Shown: positions 27,941 through 36,821 of the stretch, piece by piece
How the letters are laid out: each line of letters opens with the position of its first letter
Position numbering within the stretch: position 1 is the first letter of the stretch
From: Amycolatopsis tolypomycina
GTDB taxonomy: Bacteria > Actinomycetota > Actinomycetes > Mycobacteriales > Pseudonocardiaceae
Direction: 5' to 3'
DNA: 64,000 nt
NCBI RefSeq assembly: GCF_900105945.1
Contig: NZ_FNSO01000004.1
Location: 5,022,001 to 5,086,000, forward strand
The notes under the pieces: model-generated
What the model was told of the DNA's origin: nothing
Databases searched by the model: none
What the model saw: only the letters and a program-made list of their open reading frames with translations
Position numbers and translations under genes: made by a program

Positions 27941-29275
27941 ATGCTCGCGCAGTGGATAAGCAGTAAGAACCAGGCTGGCGCAGGATCCACAGACTCTCCG
28001 GTCAACGGCCTACGGTTCGCCTTCTACGGCCGCACGTCGACCACCCGCCATCAAGATCGTGTGTCGTCACAGGGCTGGCAGCGCGACATCGCTGAGGAGT
28101 TGGTCGCGGGTCACGGCCAGGTCGTCGCCACCTACTTCGACGCCGGCACCTCACGCCGCGTCCCATGGACACAACGGCCGCACGCAGCGCGGCTCATGGC
28201 CGAGATCGTCAGGTCAGATCAGACGATCGATGCGATCGTGGTCGGCGAGTACGAGCGAGCCTTCACCGGCACCCAGTTCGCCACCCTCTACACCTGGTGC
28301 ACTCGGCATGGCCTCCAGCTGTGGCTGCCCGAGACGGGAGGCCCGGTCGACCTCGGCAACCGCGATCACCGGGTCCTGCTGGCGCTGCTGGCCACCCAGT
28401 CGCAACGGGAGGTGCTGCGTGCCCGGCACCGAGTACTGGCAGCGATGCACAACCAGGTCACCCAGCAGGGCCGCTACCTCGGCGGAAGGCCGCCCTACGG
28501 CTACCGGCTCGTCGACGCCGGCCCGCACCCCAACCCCGCAAACGCCCGCTGGGGCCGACGACTACAGCGCCTCGCGCCCGACGAACGCACAGCACCACAC
28601 GTCACTTGGATGTTCCGGCAGCGTCTGGCCGGACACAGCGTCGCGAGCATCGCCCGACACCTCAACGAACGCGGTGTCCCCTGTCCATCCAGCGCCGACC
28701 CGGACCGCAATCGCCATCGAACCCGTAGGACCTGGACCCTACGTACCGTCGCTGTCATTCTTGCCAACCCGCGCTATACCGGCCGACAGGCCTGGAACCG
28801 GCGCGCTACCCACACCAGCGGCCCAGCCTCATCGCCGGCGCCTTCGGCGAAGGCGGCACATCCGGCACTCGTCACGGAGCAGGACTTCATCGCCGCTCAG
28901 CAAATCCGAGCCGCACGACCAACCACGGACGGCGGACCTCGCCGGTTTGCGCTCGCGGGTCTGATCCACTGCGGCGTTTGCGATCGCCGCCTGGACTCGC
29001 ACTGGAACCACGGGCGTCCGACCTACCGCTGCCGCCACGGCCACACCAGCACCCAACTCGCCGGCCACCCGCGACCGAAGACGCTCTACATCCGCGAGGA
29101 CCACCTCGTCGAGGCGATCCGTATCCGACTTGGAGATCAAGACGGTGACGGCCACGCCACGCTGGAGTCTGATCGGACACGAAGCAGCCGTGTTGCATCA
29201 GCTTTGCGCAACTCAGGGCGGTTCGTTGTCTGCGACAACGCCGGTTGGCAACTGGAGGAGATCGATTCGAGCTGA
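27941..29275 (+). CDS. Serine site-specific recombinase (integrase/resolvase type)
   Basis: 444 residues from ATG 27941 (MLAQWISSKNQAG); the open frame extends upstream to 27761 without family sequence. The resolvase catalytic domain starts at LRFAFYGRTSTTRHQDRVSS (nucleophilic Ser in the Y-x-R-x-S motif), with IDAIVVGEYERAFTGTQF. The recombinase domain has GGRPPYGYRLVD and HVTWMFRQRLAGHSVASIAR, and NPRYTGRQAW. A zinc ribbon follows (HCGVCDRRLDSHWN, YRCRHGH). The C-terminal part is short but ends in the usual (I/V)VC-x-x-x-W-x-LE form. It probably integrated a mobile element; 55 bases separate it from tRNA-Leu. Confidence 0.88.
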   Translation: MLAQWISSKNQAGAGSTDSPVNGLRFAFYGRTSTTRHQDRVSSQGWQRDIAEELVAGHGQVVATYFDAGTSRRVPWTQRPHAARLMAEIVRSDQTIDAIVVGEYERAFTGTQFATLYTWCTRHGLQLWLPETGGPVDLGNRDHRVLLALLATQSQREVLRARHRVLAAMHNQVTQQGRYLGGRPPYGYRLVDAGPHPNPANARWGRRLQRLAPDERTAPHVTWMFRQRLAGHSVASIARHLNERGVPCPSSADPDRNRHRTRRTWTLRTVAVILANPRYTGRQAWNRRATHTSGPASSPAPSAKAAHPALVTEQDFIAAQQIRAARPTTDGGPRRFALAGLIHCGVCDRRLDSHWNHGRPTYRCRHGHTSTQLAGHPRPKTLYIREDHLVEAIRIRLGDQDGDGHATLESDRTRSSRVASALRNSGRFVVCDNAGWQLEEIDSS

Positions 29276-29330
29276 GCTAGAATCGACCCAGCTTCAAGAT
29301 CGCGTTTCGCGATCCGTGGGGTAATACTGT

Positions 29331-29413
29331 GTCCGAGGGGGGACTTGAACCCCCACGCCCGTTAAGGGCACTAGCACCTCAAGCTAGCGCGTCTGCCATT
29401 CCGCCACTCGGAC
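29331..29413 (-). tRNA. tRNA-Leu (anticodon GAG)
   Basis: 83 nt on the minus strand. The acceptor stem GTCCGAG pairs with CTCGGAC. The anticodon arm is GCTAGC-TTGAGGT-GCTAG with GAG at the anticodon. The long variable arm (GTGCCCTTAACGGGCGT) is typical of leucine tRNAs, and the T-arm is GGGGGTTCAAGTCCCCC. CCA is not encoded. Its 3' end faces the recombinase gene. Confidence 0.96.
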
Positions 29414-29691
29414 CTGCTGAAGAAAGAGTATACGGCCCCCCGCGCCCCTCGTTCAGGGGGGTGCACATCGACCTCTCGACCCCCTCTGGCATGATCGACA
29501 GGTTTCGACTCCCTGCATCGATCCAGCTGCGCTCCGTCACCCGGGAACCTCCTGGTGATGCAGGCCGTCAAATGGTCACCTGGCTGCGAAACCCGTTTGT
29601 CCACATGGTTTACAAGACCGGTTTCGCTTCCTAGGATTCGCCGGGCAAGCCAGCGCGTTCGAGCGCCCCTCAGGACCTGGAGGTTCCGGTT

Positions 29692-30495
29692 ATGGCGCGC
29701 GCCGGGTGGCGGCCTGATGATGAGGTCTCCGTTGACGATCTGCTGCGGGAAACCGGGGCCATGCCTCGGTCGCTGGGGGCCTACTCGCCCCTCACTCGGC
29801 CGCGGGAAGACGACACCGGGGTCGGGTACCGGGAACGGCTCGAGCAGCGTGCCAAAGAGGCCGCCGCCGCTCAGCAGCGGGCCGGGCGGCGGATTCGGTG
29901 GGTTTCCGCTCTCTGTGGGGGCCTTGTTGTCGTCGGGAGCCTCGTGATCATTGCCGTCACCTCCGAAAGCTCGCCCGGGCGGCAAGCCGCCGTTGCGCCC
30001 GACTCGCTTGCTCCCGCCACCACCACTCCGCGGGCGCTGACCAGCTCCTCCGCTCCGGCGCCGGTGCCCACCGTCATCCGGCAGACCTCCGCCTCCCCCA
30101 CCACCTCCGCGCCCAAGACCACGGCCGGCTCCACCAGCCCGACGCAGGCCCCTCCGCCGCCGCCTGCTCCGGTTGCCTCGTGCACCGTTCGGTATGCCGT
30201 CACCGATCAGTGGCCCAACGGCTTCACCGCCAACGTCTGGGTCACCAACACCGGCAACCAGACGCTCAACCCGTGGACCTCCACCTGGAACTTCACCGCC
30301 GGGCAGCGGGTCACCCACAGCTGGAACGGCGACTTCTCCCAGAGCGGTTCGCGGGTCACCATGAAAGCGGTTTCCTACAACCTGAGCCTCGCCCCCGGCG
30401 CGACCGTCAACATCGGCTTCAACGGCTCCTTCGACCGCAGCAACCCGACGCCCGTCGGGTTCACCCTCTCCGGCGCGCGCTGCACCACGACCTAA
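29692..30495 (+). CDS. Membrane-anchored CBM2 (cellulose/chitin-binding) protein
   Basis: 267 residues from ATG 29692 (MARAGWRPDDEVSVDDLLRE), preceded by GACCTGGAGG. A cytoplasmic N-terminus of about 70 residues, with charged helix YRERLEQRAKEAAAAQQRAG, leads to one membrane helix (SALCGGLVVVGSLVIIAVTS). A Ser/Thr/Pro-rich linker of about 75 residues follows, then a CBM2 domain (about 165-267): CTVRYAVTDQWPNGFTANVW, WTSTWNFTAGQRVTHSWNGD, and conserved Trp residues. The closing Cys near GARC pairs with the first. No catalytic domain is present, so it probably tethers the cell surface to polysaccharide. Confidence 0.88.
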   Translation: MARAGWRPDDEVSVDDLLRETGAMPRSLGAYSPLTRPREDDTGVGYRERLEQRAKEAAAAQQRAGRRIRWVSALCGGLVVVGSLVIIAVTSESSPGRQAAVAPDSLAPATTTPRALTSSSAPAPVPTVIRQTSASPTTSAPKTTAGSTSPTQAPPPPPAPVASCTVRYAVTDQWPNGFTANVWVTNTGNQTLNPWTSTWNFTAGQRVTHSWNGDFSQSGSRVTMKAVSYNLSLAPGATVNIGFNGSFDRSNPTPVGFTLSGARCTTT

Positions 30496-31394
30496 CCCAG
30501 CACCTCGCGCATGAACCCCACCAGCCAGTGCTGGGCCGGGCTGCGGGCGTGCGTGTGCCGCGTGTACACCGACACCTGGGCCGGCTCGACCTCGAGCGGC
30601 AGCTCGAACAGCCGGACCCGGTGGTCGGCCGCGAACATCTCCGCCACCAGGCGCGGGACCATCGCCACCAGCTCGCCGTCCTGGACCAGGTACGGCAGGG
30701 CCGCGAAGCGCGTCACCTCGAGGACCACGCGGTCGAGCAGGCCGGACGTCTCCAGCGCGCGACGCGGGCCGTCGTGGCCGGTCGGGCCGAACACCGTCAC
30801 GTGGCGCTCCGCCGCCAGCTGCTCCACCGAGACCGCCGAGGAAAGCCGCGGGTGGTCCGCCGCCACCATGCCCAGGTAGCCCTCGGAAAACAGCGGGATC
30901 CGGGCGACGCGCTGGGAACTGATCAGCGAAGACGCGATGAACGCGTCGATCTCGCCGCGGCCGAGCTGGTCGGCCGCGCGGTCGACGTCCAGCGGCCGGA
31001 CCGTCAGCGTCACCCCGGGCGCCCGCGCCGGCAGCGCCGCCATCAGGCGCGGCAGCAACGAGATCTCCCCCAGGTCCGACAGGCACAGCGTGAACGCCGC
31101 CCGAGCCGTCGACGGCGAGAACGACTTCGCCCCGCTCACCGCCGTCTCGATCTCCGACAGCGCGCTGTGCAGGGGCTCGTACAGCGCGCGGGCCGTCGTC
31201 GTCGGGACCAGGCCGCCGCCGGTGCGGCGGAACAGCTCGTCCGAGAACCGGCGCCGCAGCTTCTGCAGGCTGTAGCTGATCGTCGGCTGCGTGACGTGCA
31301 GGGACTCGGCCGTCGCCGTGACGCTGCGGGTCTCGTACAGCAGCACGAACGTGCGCACCAGGTTCAGGTCGAAGTCGCGCATCATCGATCCCAT
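30492..31394 (-). CDS. LysR-type regulator of the benzoylformate cassette
   Basis: 300 residues; the start at 31394 or one of two ATGs 3-4 codons later (MRDFDLNLVRTFVLLYETR). The HTH is SVTATAESLHVTQPTISYSL. The effector-binding domain begins near RAAFTLCLSDLGEISLLPRL. It is divergent from the benzoylformate decarboxylase gene with 62 bases between starts, the usual LysR layout. The gene overlaps the convergent CBM2 stop by 4 bases. It probably activates the catabolic operon in response to an aromatic acid. Confidence 0.92.
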   Translation of the reverse strand: MGSMMRDFDLNLVRTFVLLYETRSVTATAESLHVTQPTISYSLQKLRRRFSDELFRRTGGGLVPTTTARALYEPLHSALSEIETAVSGAKSFSPSTARAAFTLCLSDLGEISLLPRLMAALPARAPGVTLTVRPLDVDRAADQLGRGEIDAFIASSLISSQRVARIPLFSEGYLGMVAADHPRLSSAVSVEQLAAERHVTVFGPTGHDGPRRALETSGLLDRVVLEVTRFAALPYLVQDGELVAMVPRLVAEMFAADHRVRLFELPLEVEPAQVSVYTRHTHARSPAQHWLVGFMREVLG

Positions 31395-31409
31395 CTATGA
31401 ACGACCGAG

Positions 31410-31423
31410 CCAACATTTATTGG
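31410..31423. promoter_or_regulatory. Candidate LysR operator in the divergent promoter
   Basis: CCAACATTTATTGG is a small dyad (CCAA-N6-TTGG) in the middle of the 62-base interval between the LysR gene and the decarboxylase gene. It is the only clear symmetry there and could be the regulator's recognition site. Confidence 0.4.
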
Positions 31424-31456
31424 AACACAGGCCGCCGTGCTCCATAGGGTCCGCCC

Positions 31457-33025
31457 ATGCCCACTGTCCGCCGCCTCGCCCACGAGTTCCTGGACCGCCG
31501 TGGCCTGACCACGGTCTTCGGCAACCCCGGGTCCAACGAGCTCCCCTTCCTCGCCGAGCTGCCCGGGAACTTCCGGTACGTCCTCGGCCTGCACGAAGGC
31601 GCCGTCGTCGGGATGGCCGACGGCTACGCCCAGGTGACCGGCCGCCCGGTGCTGGTCAACCTGCACGCCGCCGCCGGCTCCGGCAACGCGATGGGCGCGC
31701 TCACCAACGCCGTCTACTCGCGCTCTCCCCTGGTGCTCACCGCCGGCCAGCAGGTCCGGACCGCGATCGGGCCGGAGGCCATGCTCGCCAACGTCGACGC
31801 GACGCAGCTGATGCGGCCCCTGGTCGGCTGGGCCGGCGAGCCGAGCTGCGCCGCGGACGTCCCGCGCTCGCTCGCGCAGGCCGTGTTCGAGGCCGAGCTG
31901 CAGCGGCGTCCGACCTACCTCTCCGTGCCCTACGACGACTGGGCCGCCGAGCTGCCCGAGACGGCGACGCTCGACCGGCAGGTCCAGCGAGGCTTCACGC
32001 CGAGCGCAGCCCAGCTCGACGATCTCGCCGCGAGCGTCGCCGGGGCGAAGAACCCGGCACTGGTCCTGGGCGGCGACATCGACGCCACCGGGCTCTTCGA
32101 CCGGGCCGTCGCGCTGGCCGAGCACCTCGGCCTGCCGACCTGGGTGGCGCCGTCGCCGCACCGGCTGCCCTTCCCCAACCGGCACCCGCTCTTCCGCGGC
32201 GTGCTGCCCGCCGGCATCGCGCCGGTTTCGGCCGCGCTGACCGGGCACGACCTCGTGCTGGTGCTCGGCGCGCCGGTCTTCCGCTACCACCAGCACGTTC
32301 CCGGCGCCTACCTGCCCGACGGCACCCGGCTGGTCCAGGTCACCGACGACGTCGGCGCCGCGGCCCGCGCGCCGATGGGCGAGGCGCTGGTCGCCGACCC
32401 CGCGCCGGTGATCGAAGCGCTGCTGGAGAAGGTCCCCGCCCGCAGAACAGAACGCACTTACGTCGAGAACCCGCAGCCCCGGACCGGTGAGAAAGCGCTG
32501 CACCCGGAGCAGGTGTTCGCCGCCCTGCGCGACACCCAGGCCGCCGACACGCGGTACGTCGTCGAGTCGACGTCGACGAATTCCGCCTGGTGGCGGCAGA
32601 TGGACCTGCGGCGCGCAGGCTCCTACTTCTTCCCGGCCGCCGGCGGGCTCGGGTTCGGCCTGCCCGCCGCCGTCGGCGTGGCGATGGGCGACCCGGACCG
32701 CCCGGTCGTCGGCGTCATCGGCGACGGCTCGGCCAACTACGGCATCACGGCGCTGTGGACCGCCGCGCACTACCGCGTGCCGGTCACCTTCGTGATCCTG
32801 CGCAACGGCGTCTACGGCGCCCTGCAGTGGTTCGGCGAGCTGCTCGGGACGCCGGACGTGCCCGGCACGCAGATCCCCGGCATGGACTTCACGGCCATCG
32901 CCGCCGGATACGGCGTCGAAGCCACGGCTGTCACCAGCGAAGACGACTTGCGCGCCCAGCTCAAGACGACCCCGGACGGCCCGCGGCTGATCCAGGTCGA
33001 CACCGAACCGACCACACCGGAGTGA
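31457..33025 (+). CDS. mdlC: Benzoylformate decarboxylase (ThDP-dependent)
   Basis: 522 residues from ATG 31457. It converts benzoylformate to benzaldehyde and CO2. Residues known to act in the Pseudomonas putida enzyme fall at the same numbers: Ser26 (FGNPGSNELPFL), Glu47 (LGLHEGAVVGMADGYAQVTG) and His70 (LVNLHAAAGSGNAMGALTNA). A further His occurs in GAPVFRYHQHVPG, matching the enzyme's His near 281. The ThDP/Mg site is VIGDGSANYGITALW. It is the first gene of a run of three genes with short gaps. Its substrate may be benzoylformate or a substituted relative. Confidence 0.92.
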   Translation: MPTVRRLAHEFLDRRGLTTVFGNPGSNELPFLAELPGNFRYVLGLHEGAVVGMADGYAQVTGRPVLVNLHAAAGSGNAMGALTNAVYSRSPLVLTAGQQVRTAIGPEAMLANVDATQLMRPLVGWAGEPSCAADVPRSLAQAVFEAELQRRPTYLSVPYDDWAAELPETATLDRQVQRGFTPSAAQLDDLAASVAGAKNPALVLGGDIDATGLFDRAVALAEHLGLPTWVAPSPHRLPFPNRHPLFRGVLPAGIAPVSAALTGHDLVLVLGAPVFRYHQHVPGAYLPDGTRLVQVTDDVGAAARAPMGEALVADPAPVIEALLEKVPARRTERTYVENPQPRTGEKALHPEQVFAALRDTQAADTRYVVESTSTNSAWWRQMDLRRAGSYFFPAAGGLGFGLPAAVGVAMGDPDRPVVGVIGDGSANYGITALWTAAHYRVPVTFVILRNGVYGALQWFGELLGTPDVPGTQIPGMDFTAIAAGYGVEATAVTSEDDLRAQLKTTPDGPRLIQVDTEPTTPE

Positions 33026-33027
33026 TC

Positions 33028-34449
33028 ATGCTGGAGAACGAATTCCGCGGCGGCAGCGGCGGGACCCACCAGGTCGTCGAACCGGCCACCGGCACCGTGC
33101 TGGGCCAGGTGGGCATCGCGACGCCGGGCGACGTCGCCGAAGCCGCCGCGATCGCCGCGAAGGCCCAGCGCGACTGGGCCCGGCGCAAGCCCGCCGAACG
33201 CGCCGCGGTGCTGCGCCGCGCCGGCGAGCTGTGGGAGACGCACGCCGCCGAGGTGCAGGACTGGATCGTCCGCGAGGCCGGTTCGACGAGGCCCAAGGCC
33301 GGGATCGAGACCGAGATGGCGGCCGGGATCTGCTTCGAGGCCGCCGCCCTGCCCGCCCATCCGCTCGGCGAGGTGCTGAGCACCGGCGAACCCCGCTGGT
33401 CGCTGGCCCGGCGGGTGCCGGCCGGCGTCGTTTCGGTGATCTCGCCGTTCAACTTCCCGCTGATCCTGGCCATCCGCTCGGTCGCGCCCGCCCTCGCGCT
33501 CGGCAACGCCGTGCTGCTCAAGCCCGACCTGCGGACCGCGGTGTGCGGCGGCGTGAGCATCCTGCGCGTCTTCGAAGCGGCCGGGCTGCCCGAGGGGCTG
33601 CTGCACCTGCTGCCCGGGGACACGGGAGTCGGCGCCGCCGTGGTCGACGCGCCGGAGGTGTCGGTCGTGTCGTTCACCGGCTCGACCGCGGCCGGGCGGA
33701 AGGTCGGCGAGGCCGCCGCGCGCTCGCTCAAGCGCGTGCACCTGGAGCTGGGCGGGAACAACGCGCTCGTCGTGCTGCCGGGCGCCGACGTCGCCAAGGC
33801 GGCCTCCGCCGGCGCGTTCGGGTCCTTCCTGCACCAGGGCCAGATCTGCATGACCACCGGCCGCCACCTCGTCCACGAGTCCCAGGTGGACGAATACGTC
33901 GCGGCCCTGGCGGAGAAGGCACGCCTGCTGCCCGTGGGGAACCCGGCCGAGGGCGACGTCGCGCTCGGCCCGATCATCGACGACCGCCAGCTCGCGCACG
34001 TCACCGACGTCGTCGACCGCAGCGTCGCGGCCGGCGCGCAGGTGCTGGCGGGCGGCAAGCCCGACGCTCCGTTCTACCCGCCGACCGTCCTCTTCGGACT
34101 CGACGACGCGAGCCCGGCTTGGCGCGAGGAGATCTTCGGCCCGGTCGCGCCGGTGCGCGCCTACCGCGACCTCGACGAGGCCGCGCGGCTGGTCAACGAC
34201 TCCGAGTACGGCCTGTCGGTGGGCATCCTCGGCGACGTCGGCACGGCGATGAAGCTGGCCGAGGAGGTCCGCTCGGGCAAGGTGCACATCAACGAGCAGA
34301 CCGTCGGCGACGAGCCGACCGCGCCCTTCGGCGGCGTCGGCGACTCCGGCAACGGCTCCCGCTTCGGCGGGGCGAAGGCCAACATCGAGGCCTTCACCGA
34401 GACCCAGTGGCTGACCGTCCGCGCGGACATCGCGCCCTACCCGTTCTGA
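33028..34449 (+). CDS. NAD(P)-dependent aldehyde dehydrogenase, probably benzaldehyde dehydrogenase
   Basis: 473 residues from ATG 33028 (MLENEFRGGSGGTHQVVEPA), 2 bases after the decarboxylase stop. ALDH marks are SPFNFPLILAIRSVAPALAL, the Rossmann motif FTGSTAAGRKVGE, the general-base Glu in LELGGNNALVV, and the catalytic Cys in HQGQICMTTGRH. The end has EIFGPVAPVRAY and PFGGVGDSGNGSRFGG. Its length and context (after benzoylformate decarboxylase) point to oxidation of benzaldehyde to benzoate. Confidence 0.92.
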   Translation: MLENEFRGGSGGTHQVVEPATGTVLGQVGIATPGDVAEAAAIAAKAQRDWARRKPAERAAVLRRAGELWETHAAEVQDWIVREAGSTRPKAGIETEMAAGICFEAAALPAHPLGEVLSTGEPRWSLARRVPAGVVSVISPFNFPLILAIRSVAPALALGNAVLLKPDLRTAVCGGVSILRVFEAAGLPEGLLHLLPGDTGVGAAVVDAPEVSVVSFTGSTAAGRKVGEAAARSLKRVHLELGGNNALVVLPGADVAKAASAGAFGSFLHQGQICMTTGRHLVHESQVDEYVAALAEKARLLPVGNPAEGDVALGPIIDDRQLAHVTDVVDRSVAAGAQVLAGGKPDAPFYPPTVLFGLDDASPAWREEIFGPVAPVRAYRDLDEAARLVNDSEYGLSVGILGDVGTAMKLAEEVRSGKVHINEQTVGDEPTAPFGGVGDSGNGSRFGGAKANIEAFTETQWLTVRADIAPYPF

Positions 34450-34460
34450 GGAGCACGACG

Positions 34461-35654
34461 ATGAAGACGTCCGCATGGACGGCGGTCCTCTGCTGGCTGA
34501 CCGTCCTGCTCGAGGGCTACGACCTGGTCGCGCTCGGCGCCACCATCCCGACCCTGCTCAAGAGCGGCCACCTCGGCTTCACCGCGGCCGGCGCGACCGC
34601 GGTCGCCACGGTGTCGCTGATCGGCGTGGCCGTCGGCGCGGCGTTCCTCGGCCCGCTCACCGACCGCTTCGGCCGCCGCGTGCTGCTGATCGGCTCGGTC
34701 CTGCTGTTCTCGCTGTTCACCCTGCTGACGCCGCTCGCGCCGAACGTGGCGACGTTCGGCGTGTTCCGGTTCGCCGCCGGGCTCGGCCTCGGCGCGTGCA
34801 TGCCGGTGGCGCTCACGGTCATGTCGGAGAACCTGCCCGCCCGGCGGCGCGCCAGCGCGAGCACGTTCACCATGACCGGTTACCACGTCGGCGCGGTGCT
34901 GACGTCGGTCCTCGCGCTGTCCGCGCAGGAGAACTGGCACCTGCTGTTCTACGGCGGCGGGATCGCCGGGCTGCTGGCCGTGCCGCTGATGTGGTGGCGG
35001 CTGCCGGAGTCCGCCGCCTACCTCGCCGCCCGGGAGGAGCCCGAGCGCGTGGCGCTGAAGGACCTGCTGGGCGGGAGGTTCCGGCGGATCAGCATCGCCG
35101 TGTGGACCGGGTCGTTCATGGGCCTGCTGCTGGTCTACGGGCTCAACACGTGGCTGCCGCAGCTGATGCGGACGGCGGGCTACCCGATCTCGACGTCGAT
35201 CACCCTGCTGCTGGTGCTCAACATCGGCGCGGTGCTCGGGCTGGTGCTGGCCGGCACGATCGCCGACCGCTTCGGCATCCGGCCGATCGCGCGGATCTGG
35301 TTCGGCGCCGGCGCGGTGCTGCTCGCCGCGCTGAGCCTGAAGATCGGCAACGCCGTCCTGCTCAACGCGGTCGTGCTGCTCACCGGCGTGTTCGTGTTCT
35401 CCGCGCAGGTGCTGATCTACGGCTACGTCGCCCACGCGTTCCCGGCGTCGGCACGGGGCACCGCGCTCGGGCTGACGTCGGCGGTCGGCAGGCTGGGCTC
35501 GATCCTCGGCCCGTTCGTCACCGGGGCGCTGGTCACCGCCGGTATCGCCTACCCGTGGGGCTTCTGGTTCTTCGCCGTCGTGGCCGCGCTCGGCTTGGTC
35601 GCGGTCCTGCAGCTGCGCGGCGAGGAGCGGTTGACGCCGGTGTCCGCCGGGTAG
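34461..35654 (+). CDS. MFS aromatic-acid importer (AAHS type)
   Basis: 397 residues from ATG 34461, 11 bases after the dehydrogenase. Twelve helices. Helix 1 carries the AAHS motif near WLTVLLEGYDLVALGATIP, and loop 2-3 has the MFS signature GPLTDRFGRRVLLI. Loop 8-9 repeats it (GTIADRFGIRPIAR). Relatives include BenK and PcaK, which import benzoate or hydroxybenzoate by proton symport. Context suggests uptake of mandelate, benzoylformate or benzoate. Confidence 0.88.
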   Translation: MKTSAWTAVLCWLTVLLEGYDLVALGATIPTLLKSGHLGFTAAGATAVATVSLIGVAVGAAFLGPLTDRFGRRVLLIGSVLLFSLFTLLTPLAPNVATFGVFRFAAGLGLGACMPVALTVMSENLPARRRASASTFTMTGYHVGAVLTSVLALSAQENWHLLFYGGGIAGLLAVPLMWWRLPESAAYLAAREEPERVALKDLLGGRFRRISIAVWTGSFMGLLLVYGLNTWLPQLMRTAGYPISTSITLLLVLNIGAVLGLVLAGTIADRFGIRPIARIWFGAGAVLLAALSLKIGNAVLLNAVVLLTGVFVFSAQVLIYGYVAHAFPASARGTALGLTSAVGRLGSILGPFVTGALVTAGIAYPWGFWFFAVVAALGLVAVLQLRGEERLTPVSAG

Positions 35655-35686
35655 CCGCGAAGGAAGGCCACCTGCAAGGAGGAGCG

Positions 35687-35845
35687 ATGTCGCAGCCGCA
35701 CGACGAGACCGGCGAAGTCGACTCGAGCGGGAATCCCGTGGACGAGCCGCCCCGCGAAGAACCCGACGGGCCGTTGGAAGACGACGACGCGAAGGCGCGG
35801 CCGGGACACCCGGGCGCGCAGGAGAACTTCCGCGGCGGCGGCTAG
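35687..35845 (+). CDS. Small acidic hydrophilic protein
   Basis: 52 residues from ATG 35687, with the strong site AAGGAGGAGCG just before it. The sequence is dominated by Asp/Glu/Pro/Gly (MSQPHDETGEVDSSG...) with no hydrophobic core, so it is probably disordered. The stop codon TAG lies inside the CTAG duplicated by the IS982-type element. I recognise no family. Confidence 0.6.
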   Translation: MSQPHDETGEVDSSGNPVDEPPREEPDGPLEDDDAKARPGHPGAQENFRGGG

Positions 35846-36821
35846 ACGAGTAATGCGTAACTCGGTCAGTGGTCGTAGGCGGTCAGTGATCGGGTGATGG
35901 GTTGGCCGGTGGCGCGGTTGTGCCAGATGGCGGCGGTGAGGGCCAGGAGGCGTTGGGCGACGCGGACGCCGACGCCTTCGATGGTGCGTCCACCGTGCTG
36001 TTCCAGGTTCAGCTGGCCCTTGAGGGTGTCGTTGACCGACTCGATGAGCTGGCGGATGGACTTGAGCAGCGGCTCACCGGGATGCGGCTTGCGGTTGCGG
36101 TAGGACGGCCGGATCAGCCGGACCCCGCGCTCGGCCAGGAAGCGGTCCAGTTCCGCGGAGACGTAGCCCTTGTCGGCGATGATCAGCAGCCCCGGACGTT
36201 CGGTGAGCAGGTGGGGTTCGTGGTCGCAGATGGCCATGAGCACCTGCCGCTCGTCGACCTTCGGGTCGGCCAGCGCCCAGGCGACCGGGAGTCCGGCCGG
36301 GGTGCAGACCAGATGCAGCCGCAGTCCCCAGAACCAGCGCGAGTGGGAGCGGCAGAAGCCATACTTTGCCCAGCCGGCCAACTCCGAACGCTGGACCGTG
36401 GGTCGGGAGCGACCGCATTCGACCGGGGTGGAGTCCACGATCCAGGTGGTGTCGGTCCACAGGTCGGTGTCCGCCGCCAGCCAGCGCATGACCTGCTTGA
36501 CCAGCGGCAACGCGGCACGCAGCCGACGGTTGTAGCCGGACTGGCCAGGCAGATAGCGGAACGCGCCGGGCATCCGGGCGGGCAGGAACCGCAGCCAGCG
36601 GGCCTCGGAGGTGAACCCCAGCAACGCCTGGGCCACGGCCAAGGTCACCAGCTCCGCGTCGGTCAGCTTCGGCGGCCTGCCCACCCGCCGCCTGCCGGCG
36701 AGGTGGTCGTCGATCTTGACGTAGAGTGCGGTGAGAAGGGTGTTCAGGTCTGTCGTCACAAACCGATCTTGAACACCCTTCGCCCATCTCCAGCCACCAC
36801 CCAGACTTACGCATTACTCGT
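35846..36821 (-). mobile_element. IS982-type insertion sequence, complete, 976 bp
   Basis: Perfect 15-base terminal inverted repeats, ACGAGTAATGCGTAA (35846-35860) and its complement (36807-36821). Flanks carry CTAG on both sides (35842-35845 and 36822-36825), read as a 4-base target duplication. One intact transposase gene fills the element. The target was the shared stop region of two converging small genes, and both stops were preserved. Confidence 0.9.
35866..36759 (-). CDS. IS982-family transposase
   Basis: 297 residues from ATG 36759 (MTTDLNTLLTALYVKIDDHL). The DDE core has WIVDSTPVECGRSRPTVQRS, LIIADKGYVSAELDRFLAER and a Glu within IRQLIESVNDTLKGQLNLEQ, the layout I associate with IS982 transposases of actinomycetes. 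The N-terminal helical domain includes PKLTDAELVTLAVAQALLGF. It appears intact. Confidence 0.9.
   Translation of the reverse strand: MTTDLNTLLTALYVKIDDHLAGRRRVGRPPKLTDAELVTLAVAQALLGFTSEARWLRFLPARMPGAFRYLPGQSGYNRRLRAALPLVKQVMRWLAADTDLWTDTTWIVDSTPVECGRSRPTVQRSELAGWAKYGFCRSHSRWFWGLRLHLVCTPAGLPVAWALADPKVDERQVLMAICDHEPHLLTERPGLLIIADKGYVSAELDRFLAERGVRLIRPSYRNRKPHPGEPLLKSIRQLIESVNDTLKGQLNLEQHGGRTIEGVGVRVAQRLLALTAAIWHNRATGQPITRSLTAYDH

Noticed and set aside
29331..29413. A second tRNA or attachment-site copy of tRNA-Leu inside the window
   Set aside because: I found no other stretch matching its 3' end.
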